The notes under the pieces were generated by a model. That model was not told where the DNA came from and did not search any database. It saw only the letters and a list, made by a program, of their open reading frames with translations. Below are positions 52,319-61,182 of a stretch of DNA of 64,000 bases, piece after piece. The stretch covers positions 4,511,470 through 4,575,469 of the forward strand of contig NZ_CP059557.1 in the NCBI RefSeq assembly GCF_022828475.1, given 5' to 3'. The DNA comes from Saccharopolyspora gloriosae. GTDB taxonomy: Bacteria; Actinomycetota; Actinomycetes; Mycobacteriales; Pseudonocardiaceae. Numbering within the stretch: position 1 is the first letter of the stretch; every line of letters starts with the position of its first letter. Position numbers and translations under genes: made by a program.

Positions 52319-52756
52319 TCACGTGAAGTTCGCGGTCCGGACGAATCGTCGCTGCCACGGAGTTTCCACCGCACGGCGCGAGTAGTGCTCCCGAACGTAG
52401 CCGATCGCCCGCTCGCGCGGCACGCCATCAAGCACGGAAAGGCAGGCCAAGGCGGCGCCCGTTCGCCCTACCCCGCCGCCGCAGGCGACCTCGACCCGTT
52501 CGTCCTCCGCGCGGGCCAGCAGTTCACGCAGCGCGGCGGCGAAGTCCGCCCGGTCCACGGGTAGCAGGAAATCGGGCCAGCGCACCCACCGACTCTCCCA
52601 CTCCGTCTGCGACGGCCGACGACCGCGCAAGTGCAGCGCGAACTGCGGGTGCGGCCCCGCCGGCAGCGAGTACCGCAACCCCCTGCCCCGGACGAGTTTT
52701 CCCGACGGCAACCGGAGAACTCCCGCCGCACCCGTCTCCCAGGTTGACACGATCAC
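52319..52756 (-). CDS. Dual-specificity/tyrosine-phosphatase-like protein
   Basis: A 145-aa protein with the phosphatase P-loop C-x5-R (VACGGGVGRTGAALACLS) near residue 91, and an upstream Asp-containing loop (LLPVDRADF) that could be the general acid. This fits the small cysteine-phosphatase family. GTG start at 52756 or 52750. It is convergent with the hydrolase and 13 bp downstream of a small membrane-protein gene. Confidence 0.78.
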   Translation of the reverse strand: MIVSTWETGAAGVLRLPSGKLVRGRGLRYSLPAGPHPQFALHLRGRRPSQTEWESRWVRWPDFLLPVDRADFAAALRELLARAEDERVEVACGGGVGRTGAALACLSVLDGVPRERAIGYVREHYSRRAVETPWQRRFVRTANFT

Positions 52757-52769
52757 ACCTCGCTCCCCG

Positions 52770-53174
52770 CTAGCGGACGCTGCGGAAGTTGTCCGCCGGA
52801 ACCTCCAAGGTCTCCCCTGATTCGAATCGCACTGCCACCCGGTCCGGCGACCATGCGACGTCGCTGATCCGCGGCTCCCCAGCGGCGCCGAGTGCCAGAA
52901 CCACCGGATAGTACGAGATCTCCGCCTGCGGGCCGATGTGCAGCTCGTACCTGACGCCGGTCGGGCGAAGGATCTTCAGCAGGTACAGGTCGCTGGAGTA
53001 CCACGATCCGACGTCCTCGTAGGTCACCCCGGAATCCTGGGAACGCTCCTCGTGCAGTACTTCCTCATGCAGCGAAACGGACGACGGCCCGAGGAGCGCG
53101 AGAACGGCCACGCACAACAGCACCACGCCGAGTAGTGCTTTGAGGACGATCGAGAACAAGCGTCTGCGCGGCAC
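52770..53174 (-). CDS. Small membrane-anchored protein of unknown function
   Basis: A 134-aa protein from GTG 53174. One hydrophobic helix (about residues 6-26, FSIVLKALLGVVLLCVAVLA) is followed by a polar, probably extracytoplasmic beta-rich domain (YSSDLYLLKILRPTGVRYEL). The start is set by GGGAG 9 nt upstream; the frame opens as far as 53267. It probably shares a transcript with the phosphatase gene. Family not recognised. Confidence 0.65.
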   Translation of the reverse strand: MPRRRLFSIVLKALLGVVLLCVAVLALLGPSSVSLHEEVLHEERSQDSGVTYEDVGSWYSSDLYLLKILRPTGVRYELHIGPQAEISYYPVVLALGAAGEPRISDVAWSPDRVAVRFESGETLEVPADNFRSVR

Positions 53175-53349
53175 TGCGAGCCAACTCCCTGCGATGACGG
53201 GCCGGGTGGGACGTGCACCCCTCGGTGCCCGACCCGTTTCGCGCCCAGCATGCCCGGCCCATCGCACGAGGGGCCTCGGCCGAACGGCCCTTTTCCCCGG
53301 CCGACGGGCGCAATCCCGCCGCTTCCGGAGTCGAGCCGCGCACTCACGA

Positions 53350-53529
53350 TCACCTCCGGTCGAAGCACCCCCGCTTCACCGCGTCCGTGAACGCGGGCAC
53401 GTCAACGCGTAATACCGGTCCCGCCGGGTCCTTCGAATCCCGCACCAGACGCAAATCCGCAGACACCTCGACGCAGTCAGAACCGTTCTGACTCCGGCTG
53501 GACTTCAACCACCTGCGCTGCTCGCTCAT
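53350..53529 (-). CDS. DUF397 protein
   Basis: A 59-aa DUF397 protein. It shows the family pattern RRWLKSSRSQNGSDCVEV, LVRDSKDPAGPVLRV and a final F-x-DAVKRG. DUF397 genes are usually paired with XRE/DUF5753 regulators in actinomycetes and modulate development or antibiotic production. Here the stop of the regulator gene overlaps this start by one base (TGATG), but the regulator is broken. Start ATG at 53529. Confidence 0.87.
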   Translation of the reverse strand: MSEQRRWLKSSRSQNGSDCVEVSADLRLVRDSKDPAGPVLRVDVPAFTDAVKRGCFDRR

Positions 53530-54232
53530 CACATTCGCTCCAGACTCTGCATCCGTCGGGTCATGGCTCTGCTGGACTCCGCCACGCCGAGGGCGATCTC
53601 GTGCAGGTGGTCCACGGCGTGCTGGTATGCGCTGATGTCGTCGTCCTCGTGCAGGAACAAGGTGGAACGCCGGTTCTCCAACTGCACGATCGGCGTGGAC
53701 ACCTCGGATTCGAGCAGGGTGAACGCACCTTCCAGCGCCGGTTGCCAGCCGCTGCGGAACGGAAATCACCCGCAGCTCCACGTTCGGACGGCATCCGCTG
53801 TCGACGAGGTTGCGGAGTTGGGCGGCCATGATCCCGGGGTCGCCGACGATCTGGTGCAGCACAGCCTCACCAAGGAAAGCCCGCATGGTCACCGGGTCGG
53901 TCCGGGTGAGCACTTCGCGGCGCCCCAACCGCAGTGCGACCCGCGCGGACACCTCGCTCGCCGGCACCCCGCCCGCGCCCATGATCGCCCGAACGTAGCC
54001 CGAATCCGGCAACAGACCCGGCACCAGCAGGGGAGACACCGCCGTGATGCGAGTCGCGGCCTGCTCGAAGTCGATCAAAGCTGGTCAGCGGCCGTTCCCC
54101 GTTCTCCCAGCGGGAGATCTCGCCGGAGTGGCGGCCTATCCGCTCCGCCAGCTCGCGCAACGTCACCTGGCGTTCGTTGCGGATCTTGCGCACGGCGATG
54201 CCCAGCGCACGTGCCTTCGGAGTCGCTGCCAC
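53529..54232 (-). pseudogene. XRE/DUF5753 regulator, disrupted by a deletion and a 1-nt insertion
   Basis: Pieces of one regulator lie in successive frames. The helix-turn-helix part (VRKIRNERQVTLRELAERIG, then SRWENGERPL) starts at GTG 54232. The middle (LIDFEQAATRITAVSPLLVP, ending VELRVI) begins at about 54085 in another frame. The end (GWQPALEGAFTLLE, then RSTLFLHEDDDISAYQHAVD) is in a third frame and stops at 53529. Compared with usual family length, some 40-50 codons between HTH and DUF5753 are missing. The AAA run at 53763-53765 appears to carry one extra base. Confidence 0.75.
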
Positions 54233-54436
54233 CTGCTCACTCCCCGGGTTCTCGTCCACACGGCACTCGCCCGATGTTCACCCGCTGCGCTCCTGGCAAC
54301 TCGGTAGCGGCGATCACCATGCTCCTACGAAGATCGCTATTACCAAAACGCGGCGAAGCTACCAGCGGATATGGCAACAACCTGGCCACAGCGGAAGTAG
54401 CGACCCGAATTCACCAGAATGAGCAGGGGCCGAGCA

Positions 54437-54643
54437 ATGAAACGTCATGATCGTCCCGAAGCGATGATGGAACACCGCGCGGACATCGCGGAGACCTCCG
54501 GCTGGACACCACTGGAACGGACGATCCGCACCTGCTACTACTGCCGCCAGCCGTACAAGGCAGCGGTGGATGCGACCAAGTGCGAACGGATCCACGAAGG
54601 GCTCGCCTCCCTCTCCAGGAGCGACGGTGATGGCGGTTCATGA
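54437..54643 (+). CDS. Small protein with Cys-x2-Cys motif
   Basis: A 68-aa hypothetical protein (MKRHDRPEAMMEHRADIAET) with CYYCRQPY and a later single Cys (DATKCERI), suggestive of a small zinc site. Start ATG at 54437. Its stop overlaps the next ORF, so the two may be a unit. Divergent from the broken XRE regulator. Family not recognised. Confidence 0.5.
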   Translation: MKRHDRPEAMMEHRADIAETSGWTPLERTIRTCYYCRQPYKAAVDATKCERIHEGLASLSRSDGDGGS

Positions 54644-54935
54644 CCGGTGCGGATCGATCGTGCCGCTACCGGACCACCACCCGGTGGCGGGCTGCACCTG
54701 GATGACATCGATCTTGGAGACCGCATGGCACCTGGTGCCCGCGCGGTACGAGACGTTCCGCATTCCCAGCGCCTGCGGGCACTTCCTCACCGGCCCGGTG
54801 CAACGACGTCTCCTGAGCAACCCACCCGCCGCACGCCGTTGCGCCGGCTGCGTGACCGAGGTTTCCCGCGAGGCGCCTCGAACGAAAAGCGTGGACTCCT
54901 GCGCACCTGAGGAAGCCCTCCGCTTGCCGCAGTGA
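54630..54935 (+). CDS. Small hypothetical protein
   Basis: A 101-aa protein beginning MAVHDRCGSIVPLPDHHPVA, with CGHFL and CAGC motifs that could bind a metal. Start ATG at 54630 with AGGAG 8 nt upstream, overlapping the preceding gene by 14 bp. Similar small Cys/His proteins lie near XRE/DUF397 pairs in this group of actinomycetes, from memory. Function unknown. Confidence 0.5.
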   Translation: MAVHDRCGSIVPLPDHHPVAGCTWMTSILETAWHLVPARYETFRIPSACGHFLTGPVQRRLLSNPPAARRCAGCVTEVSREAPRTKSVDSCAPEEALRLPQ

Positions 54936-55029
54936 GCCGAAGACCGAACCGGTGCCGGCTCCCCTCCCCCACCGGCACCGGCTCACCGCCCCGGTCGGCG
55001 TGGCCCTCCTGCGCCGACCGGCGGTGGTT

Positions 55030-55131
55030 CAGGCCGCCGTGCCACCCGTCGGCCGGGACGATCGCGCCCGTGATGTACGAGGCGCGGTCGCTGAGCAGCC
55101 ACGCCGCCGCCTCGGCGACCTCTTCGGACAA
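55030..55131 (-). pseudogene. SDR C-terminal fragment
   Basis: About 34 codons on the minus strand read SEEVAEAAAWLLSDRASYIT followed by GAIVPADG. That is the highly conserved tail of short-chain dehydrogenases. There is no upstream SDR sequence and the frame continues into unrelated codons, so this is a relic cut on both sides. The surrounding 54936-55176 stretch contains nothing else I recognise. Confidence 0.6.
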
Positions 55132-55176
55132 TGAAAACTGCGGATACCGTGCTGATTCCTACCTTGAGCAGGTCTC

Positions 55177-55689
55177 TCAGTAATCGAACTGCACGCTAGT
55201 TGCCCCGGAGGCCCGAAACAGCCACTCCAGAGCAGCCACCGGAGCGGGCCACCCCTGCATGGCAATGGTCACATCAAACAGATCTTGAGTGATCACATCA
55301 CCTTCCCACTACTGCCACTGTCGTTCTTCATCAGTAAACCAGTGCAGCCAACTTTCCAGGGACCACCACTCTTCATCCTCCTCTTTTATCCTCTCAGTCA
55401 GCGGAAGAGAACGTCGATGCTCCATCTTCGCCCGCGTCTGCGCCGAGGTTTCTTTCGGTGCACATTCGCCGCGGAACCATCCAGGAACCGAAGCCACTAG
55501 CTGATCACGATTTGGATCGGCACGTTCAAACGCGCGAAGCACCGAAAGGAGCACTTCCCGTGCATTTTCCAGAACATGATCAGCATTACCCGGACAGTTC
55601 ACTTCCACATGGGAAAACTCCATCCCAGAAGGAGATTCAACGCCTATTTCCTCACCCTTGATCCGGCAAATTTCTTCCGTTGGCGTCAA
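55177..55689 (-). pseudogene. Putative RHS-linked immunity protein, interrupted by an in-frame TAG
   Basis: From a TTG at 55689 (or an ATG at about 55625) the frame encodes 126 residues, ending WLHWFTDEERQWQ at a TAG (55309-55311). The same frame continues without another stop for 43 codons (WEGDVITQDLFDVTIAMQGW, then ALEWLFRASGATSVQFDY) to TGA at 55177. The continuation looks like natural protein sequence. Either the gene is killed by a nonsense mutation, or a shortened product is made. G+C is visibly lower than average. No family recognised. Confidence 0.62.
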
Positions 55690-55710
55690 TGCGAATTCAC
55701 CGCGTCCCCC

Positions 55711-55902
55711 TCAGTAGAAAGCATTCAAAAGTTCACCAATGGCGTCCGCAAGTACCTTTCTTCGGTCCACAGCACCTTCCCCAAGATCGAGGCTGGCCGA
55801 TATACCTTCCAACTCACGGCGAATTTCAGGATCCTCGTCCATCATCTTTTCGGCCGCTTGATAATCGAGAGTTCCGAGGTAGCGAGCGAGGGCACTCGCC
55901 AA
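55711..55902 (-). CDS. Small acidic helical protein overlapping the immunity gene
   Basis: A 63-aa ORF (MASALARYLGTLDYQAAEKM, ending AIGELLNAFY) of amphipathic helical character. It overlaps the end of the upstream gene by 61 bp. An alternative start at ATGATG 55845 gives 44 residues and a classical ATGA-type overlap with that gene's stop, but it cuts into what reads as continuous protein. It lies 21 bp ahead of the amber-interrupted gene. Possibly an accessory immunity or antitoxin protein; function unknown. Confidence 0.5.
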   Translation of the reverse strand: MASALARYLGTLDYQAAEKMMDEDPEIRRELEGISASLDLGEGAVDRRKVLADAIGELLNAFY

Positions 55903-56468
55903 TTCCGGATCGGGCGGCCCTGCCAGGTTATCCTCCAGCCCCCAACTAGGAACCGCTCAGGGTTATCCAGGTTCCACCCAACTACCTCACCTTTAAAACT
56001 AATCAGACTCAGCGACGAAGCTATTTCAAATTGATTCTCCATCATCGCGGAATCCAAGCGGTTCGTCCACGCGCATGTCAAAGATTTCCCGCCTGGCGCG
56101 ACACGTCGAAATATAGCCGAGGGCAGCTCAAACCGCTGCAAATCATCTCGACCGGCAAGCGTCAGCGACACGGCCTGCAATTTAATATTTACCGGCGGCT
56201 CGACTTTCGCAGCGTTCTCTTCGGGAATCCTAAGAATAAGACTTGACGCACTCCGCGACTTAGGGTCAAACCTAATCTCATCGCCTTCCGCAGGGTGCCA
56301 GTCGCCACTACCGATCGTGGCGAGAAAATGACTTTCATGCGCTTCTGGTGACAGGTACGGCCCGACCGTAACGGATAGGTCAGCAATCGACATCTTCGGC
56401 TGATGCGGCAACGAACTACCGAAATAGGCCTCGACGGCCACCCCAGATGTTCCCGGCAACCTCAACAT
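55842..56468 (-). CDS. Putative immunity protein of the RHS toxin
   Basis: A 208-aa protein of low local G+C starting MLRLPGTSGVAVEAYFGSSL, directly behind the RHS gene. ATG at 56468 with GAGGAAG at 7 nt; the ORF's TTG at 56483 would overlap the RHS stop. It is rich in beta-strand-like segments and has no signal peptide. Position immediately downstream of a polymorphic RHS toxin tip, plus atypical composition, are the usual marks of cognate immunity. No family recognised. Confidence 0.65.
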   Translation of the reverse strand: MLRLPGTSGVAVEAYFGSSLPHQPKMSIADLSVTVGPYLSPEAHESHFLATIGSGDWHPAEGDEIRFDPKSRSASSLILRIPEENAAKVEPPVNIKLQAVSLTLAGRDDLQRFELPSAIFRRVAPGGKSLTCAWTNRLDSAMMENQFEIASSLSLISFKGEVVGWNLDNPERFLVGGWRITWQGRPIRNWRVPSLATSELSIIKRPKR

Positions 56469-56479
56469 ATTCTGCTTCC

Positions 56480-59400
56480 TCAACGTATTTGCAGAGCAGG
56501 AGCAAGGGTTCCCCCGTCCGGACGAGGAACTTGGCCGTTTACGAGAGCATCGTGAGTGATCGGCATTCCCGGATCGCTCGGTTCACCACCATAGATGGAT
56601 GCACCGCTCTCACCTCTAGGGCCGGACGGACCGTAGCTGGTAACGACTTGTCCGGCACGGGCACCACTGCCTTCCGTGATAACAACGTCACCGTCAGTGC
56701 GGAAGATCAGCCGGCCTCCTGTTCCCGTGGAAGCGTAGACGGCATCCGGCCTCGACAAGATTTGTCCCTCAAGCTCTTCGGATAGCCGTCCGTGGTAGTT
56801 CCCTGCCCTTCGAACGGTGCCCTGCTCGGCATTTGCGCTGATCTTGTCCGCACGTTTCCCCGCCCTCTTGCAGTCCACGGCTAGACCGAGTGGGTCGATG
56901 AGCTCGTTCGGGTTCCCCACATAGGAATGTGGATTTGGTCCTGCAGCCAGCCCGAGCGGGTCCCCGCTCCCGTACCGCCCCGTGGCCGGGTCGTAGTGCC
57001 TGTGGAAGTTGTAGTTCAGGCCCGTTTCCGGGTCGGCGTACTGGCCCGGGAAGCGCAGCGGGGTGTAGGCGCCGGTGCGGCTGTGGTCGAGGGTGTTGCC
57101 CCACAACGTCGTTCGGTGGAACCACGCGACTCCGCCTTGGTCGTTGATGAGTTCCGTCGGGGAGCCGACCAAGTCCGTGATGATCGAGTAGAACTGCTGG
57201 TCCACCCAGTGCTGCGGCGCATGACGCAGCGGTGCGCGTTCGCGTTGGGTCAGCGGGCGGAAGGTGCCGGGTTCGTAGTCCCACACCGTCACGTGCAGGT
57301 CGCCGAGCTGGAGGCCGCCGGGCACGCCGTCGCTGTGGGCCTGTTCGGCGAGCACCACGCCGTCCCAGGTGAAGTCGATCTGTTCCAGAACGCGGTCACC
57401 CGGTCCGAGGCGCTGCTTCGCGACTCGACGGCCCAGCGGGTCGTAGCGGTAGCGCCAGCGTGAGCCGTCCGGCGTGAGCACGCCGGTCAGCCGGTCGTCG
57501 GCGTCCCAGAAATACCGCCAGGTGTTCGGCTTGTGCGACAGGCGCCGTTGCTGCCGCAGGACCATGCGGCCTTGGGCGTCGTGTTCGTAGCGCACCGAAC
57601 CGGCTCGGCGGACCAGCGTGCCGGAGTATTCGCGGTCGCCGACGGATTCGGCTTCGGGCGAGCCCACCGGCGTCGGCCACGCCGCATCCGTGACGTTCCC
57701 GGCGGCGTCGTAGGTGTAGCGCTCGGTCCAGCCGCCGGCCTGCACTGCGGTGACTCGGCCTGCGCGGTCCAGCTCGAACGTGCGCGGGCCGGTGAGGGTG
57801 TCGTTGACGCCGGTCAGCAGCCCGTCGGCCCGGTAGTTGTAGGAACGCTGCTGGACCTGGTGCCCGGTGGCTCCGGTGATGTGCTGCGACAGCAGCTGGT
57901 GGTTGGCGTCCCAGCCCTGGGTGAGCACGGCGTTCGCGCCGAGTGCGCGGGAGATCTCGTGCCCGGCGGCGTCGTAGTCGAAGCGCAGCGTGCGGTCGCC
58001 GGCGTGCAGCGCCACCGGCTGGTGCGCGGCGTTGTACTCCCAGGCGCTCTCCGCACCTGACGGCGTGCGGCGGCGGGTGCGCCTTCCGAGGGCGTCGTAG
58101 GCGGAGTGGACGGTGCGGCCGTTGACGCTCTCCGACAGCACCCGGCCCGCGGCGTCGCGCTGGAAGCGGATCTGGGTGTCGCCGTCCATGGCCTCGGCGA
58201 GGCGTCCGGCCAGGTCGTAGGTGAACGTGGTGGTGGCGCCGGAGGTTCGGCGTTCGATGACGTCGCCGAGGACGTTGCGCACGAACGTCGTGGTCTCGCC
58301 GACGCCGTTGGTGCGTTCCAGCAGCTGCCCGGCCGCGTCGTGCCGGTAGGTGACCTCGCGGCCGTTGAAGTCGGTCTCGCGCACGAGGTTGCCGACCGCG
58401 TCGTAGTCGTAGCGCCACACGAGTCCTTGCTCGTTGGTGACGCTGGTCAGGCGCAGTTCGGTGTCGTAGCCGAACTCCAGGCGGGTGCCGTCGGGCCGAA
58501 CCTCGGCGGAGGGCAGGTCGAAGTGGGTGACCTCGGTGTGCGTGGCCTGGCCCAGCGCGTCTACGTGGGTGCGGAGGTTGCCTTCGCCGTCGTAGATCCA
58601 CCGCTCGGTCGCGCCGTCCGGCAAGGTGCGCCACGCCGGTTTGCCGTCGACGGTCCAGCCGAACCGGGTGGCGCCGCCGAGCGGATCGACCATGGCCGAC
58701 GCTCGGCCGAAAACGTCCCGCTCGTAGCGGGTCGTCGCACCGGTCGCGTCGGTGAGGGTGAGCGGGAGCCCGGCCGCGTCGGTTCCGACTCGCCGCACTC
58801 CGCCCAGCGCGTCGGTGATCGCCGCGAGGTGGCCGTGCTCGTCGTAGGTGTAGGTCGTCGCCGCGCCCATCGGGTCGAGCAGCCGCGTGAGGTTGCCGCG
58901 CTCGTCGTACTCGCGGCGCGACACCGTGCCGTCGGGGGCGATCACAGTGGTCGGCAGTCGCAGTTCGTTGTACTCGAAGCGGGTCTGGGATCCGTCCGGC
59001 CGGGTCGCGGCCAGCAGGTTCCCGGATTCGTCGTAGTCGTAGCGCACCGTGCGCCCGAGCGGGTCGGTGCGGGACAGCAGCCGGTCGAACTCGTCCCACT
59101 CGGAGCGGACCTCGCCACCGACCGGATCGACCTCGCGGATCGTCTGGCCACGATCGTTGAGGTGGTAGGTGGTCTCCTGCCCCAACGAGTTCGTCCACGT
59201 GGTCGCACCGTCCTCATAGGACATGGTGCCGCTGAAGAACCCGCCGGAGCCGTCGGCCTGCACGACACGGCCTCCGTGGTCGTAGCCGTAGCGGTACCAG
59301 GCGCCGTTGCGGTCGGTCCAGCTCGTGATCCGGCCCGAATCGTCGTAGGTGAACGTCAGCGGCATCCCGGACGCGTTCGTGACCTCGGTGAGCCTTCGGC

Positions 59401-60349
59401 CGGAATAGCCGTACCGCACCAGCTGGAGGTCCTCGCCGCCGTCGGCATCCCGCAGGTGCAGCGCCGTGATCAGGCCGTCCTCGGAGTCGACGCGGATGCG
59501 GTAGCCGCCGCTGTGACGAACCTCTAGCGGCTTCCCGGCCGTGTCGCGTTCGAAGTCGATGCGATGCCCGTTGCGGTCGGTGATCGCCAGCAGCGGCAGC
59601 ACCGCACGCCCGAGTCCGACGCCGAAGTGCAGCGTGCGGCCCTGCTCGACGTCGGCGATCGTGAACCCGTCCGAGGTGCGGGTCAGGGCGCGGCGCGGAC
59701 CGGTTCGCGGCAGCACCGGCGACTCGTCCGCGGGCAGCGGGTAGAACAGCAGCGTGCCGTCGTCGGCGGCGAACGAGACCTCGCTCCCGTCGACCTCCAG
59801 CCGCTGGTCCAGCGTCGACGACCAGCTCGGCCCGAAGTGCCGCCCCACTCGGTACGACGACAGGTGCGTCCGCTTCAGCACCAGCGGCAGCACACCCGCC
59901 AGCTCCACGTCGGTCTGCACGAGCACCATGTCGCCGCTGGCCACGTCGATCGGGTCACCGCAGGTGTTCTTCTTCTCCGCCTCCACGCGCTCCGCGTCGG
60001 CACCGCGGTTGTTGCCCTGGATCGACGAGTCGTCCGGCGAACCGTTGCGACCGGACGGCGAAGTCCCGCTCGGACCGTCGGGCGTGTCGGCTCCCGACGG
60101 CTTCGTGCTGTCCGGTCCCGAACCGCCGAGGTCCGGGCCGGTCTGCGGCCCGCTGGACGGCGGCGCGCTGGTGCTGGAGGTGGACGCCGGTCCGGAACCG
60201 GAGGCGCGCCCGGCTTGCGCGGTCTGCTTGATGCTGTCCTGCGCGCCGGAAACGCTGCTGCTCGCGTCGATGTTCCCGTGCCGCTGCGAAGGCCTGCTGC
60301 CGGGGGCGTCACCACCGTCGCTGCCGCCGCCGTGAGGTTTCCTCGCCAC
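56480..60349 (-). CDS. RHS-repeat polymorphic toxin
   Basis: A 1289-aa RHS protein. A Ser/Gly/Pro-rich N-terminus (to about residue 125) is followed by a DUF6531-like start (DPIDVASGDMVLVQTDVELA). Dozens of YD repeats follow (YTYDEHGHLAAITDALGG and similar). The core closes with RFPGQYADPETGLNYNFHRHYDPATGRYGSGDPLGLA near residue 1155, given here by its key parts RFPGQYADPETG and DPLGLA. The last 130 residues form a variable tip (PDAVYASTGTGGRLIFRTDG, VVTSYGPSGPRGESGA) likely to be the toxin. GTG start at 60349. The WXG100/EspC genes upstream suggest type VII export. Confidence 0.9.
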   Translation of the reverse strand: MARKPHGGGSDGGDAPGSRPSQRHGNIDASSSVSGAQDSIKQTAQAGRASGSGPASTSSTSAPPSSGPQTGPDLGGSGPDSTKPSGADTPDGPSGTSPSGRNGSPDDSSIQGNNRGADAERVEAEKKNTCGDPIDVASGDMVLVQTDVELAGVLPLVLKRTHLSSYRVGRHFGPSWSSTLDQRLEVDGSEVSFAADDGTLLFYPLPADESPVLPRTGPRRALTRTSDGFTIADVEQGRTLHFGVGLGRAVLPLLAITDRNGHRIDFERDTAGKPLEVRHSGGYRIRVDSEDGLITALHLRDADGGEDLQLVRYGYSGRRLTEVTNASGMPLTFTYDDSGRITSWTDRNGAWYRYGYDHGGRVVQADGSGGFFSGTMSYEDGATTWTNSLGQETTYHLNDRGQTIREVDPVGGEVRSEWDEFDRLLSRTDPLGRTVRYDYDESGNLLAATRPDGSQTRFEYNELRLPTTVIAPDGTVSRREYDERGNLTRLLDPMGAATTYTYDEHGHLAAITDALGGVRRVGTDAAGLPLTLTDATGATTRYERDVFGRASAMVDPLGGATRFGWTVDGKPAWRTLPDGATERWIYDGEGNLRTHVDALGQATHTEVTHFDLPSAEVRPDGTRLEFGYDTELRLTSVTNEQGLVWRYDYDAVGNLVRETDFNGREVTYRHDAAGQLLERTNGVGETTTFVRNVLGDVIERRTSGATTTFTYDLAGRLAEAMDGDTQIRFQRDAAGRVLSESVNGRTVHSAYDALGRRTRRRTPSGAESAWEYNAAHQPVALHAGDRTLRFDYDAAGHEISRALGANAVLTQGWDANHQLLSQHITGATGHQVQQRSYNYRADGLLTGVNDTLTGPRTFELDRAGRVTAVQAGGWTERYTYDAAGNVTDAAWPTPVGSPEAESVGDREYSGTLVRRAGSVRYEHDAQGRMVLRQQRRLSHKPNTWRYFWDADDRLTGVLTPDGSRWRYRYDPLGRRVAKQRLGPGDRVLEQIDFTWDGVVLAEQAHSDGVPGGLQLGDLHVTVWDYEPGTFRPLTQRERAPLRHAPQHWVDQQFYSIITDLVGSPTELINDQGGVAWFHRTTLWGNTLDHSRTGAYTPLRFPGQYADPETGLNYNFHRHYDPATGRYGSGDPLGLAAGPNPHSYVGNPNELIDPLGLAVDCKRAGKRADKISANAEQGTVRRAGNYHGRLSEELEGQILSRPDAVYASTGTGGRLIFRTDGDVVITEGSGARAGQVVTSYGPSGPRGESGASIYGGEPSDPGMPITHDALVNGQVPRPDGGTLAPALQIR

Positions 60350-60480
60350 TTCCGCCGCCTTCGGGTCGTTCCAGTACGAGTTCCGGTTCGGTGCTCAGGC
60401 CGAGCGCCGCCGGTGCGCAACGGTTCCCCCAGGAGCCGCTGCTGTGCGCGGGGCTGGAGAGCTCCCTCCGCCCCGCCGCC

Positions 60481-61182
60481 TCACCCGTCGACGAGCTTGG
60501 TGAGGTTGGTCAAGCTGTCGATCAGGTCGCCGATGTAGCCGGTGATCTTCCCGACCCACTTGACCACGGCGGACGCGATCTGCGCGGCCACGACGGGGAT
60601 GGTCACCACGAAGATCGCCTCCGCGGCCCACACGATGACGCGCGCCACCAGGTCCGCGATCAGGTCCCGCACCATGTCGCGGGTCATCTGCACCAGACCG
60701 CCCGCGCCTTCGGTGGCGGCGGCCATCGCGGCGGACGTCGCGCCCAGCCCGCCGATGGCGTCCACGTTCGCGCCCATCATGGTGCGGTAGGCGTCGGCGG
60801 CCTGGCCTTCCCAGCCGGGCAGGTCCCGTTCCAGGTCCGCCTTCAGGTCCTCGGACATCGAAGCCAGTTCCGTGGCCATGTTCGTCCACGTGTTGGCGTG
60901 GGAGGTGACGACGTCGGGCATGCCGGTGAGTTCGTCGAGCATCTCCCGCAGCGGCTCGAAGTGCTCCATCGCCCAGCCCAGGCCGTTGGACAGCAAGGTG
61001 CCGAACGGGTCCAGCACGGCGGAGGCGACTTCCAGCCCGACTCCGACGCCTGCCAGCACGCCGCTGGTCCAGTCTCCGCTCTGGATCGAGGTGACCAGAC
61101 CCTCGACGCTGTCGGCCGTGCTCGCCCCGCTCCACGCCTTCTGCGTCGACTCGACGGGTGCTACCAGCGAATCCTCGCTCAC
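60481..61182 (-). CDS. WXG100-like type VII secretion substrate/partner
   Basis: A 233-aa protein with a helical N-terminal half containing the WXG-type turn PGWEGQAADAYRTMM near residue 120. A hydrophobic C-terminal part follows (LIADLVARVIVWAAEAIFVV). WXG100/LXG-like proteins accompany type VII-exported toxins. GTG start at 61182, overlapping the EspC-like stop by 4 bp. It ends 131 bp before the RHS gene and probably delivers or escorts the RHS toxin. Confidence 0.82.
   Translation of the reverse strand: MSEDSLVAPVESTQKAWSGASTADSVEGLVTSIQSGDWTSGVLAGVGVGLEVASAVLDPFGTLLSNGLGWAMEHFEPLREMLDELTGMPDVVTSHANTWTNMATELASMSEDLKADLERDLPGWEGQAADAYRTMMGANVDAIGGLGATSAAMAAATEGAGGLVQMTRDMVRDLIADLVARVIVWAAEAIFVVTIPVVAAQIASAVVKWVGKITGYIGDLIDSLTNLTKLVDG

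Noticed and set aside
53867-54259. Intact 130-aa XRE regulator
   Set aside because: After the helix-turn-helix the frame turns into Arg/Gly-rich nonsense, while the true DUF5753 continuation lies in the other two frames.
57396-59198. 600-codon frame overlapping the RHS gene on the same strand
   Set aside because: An Arg-rich shadow frame of the RHS gene with no recognisable domain; the RHS frame shows clear YD repeats.
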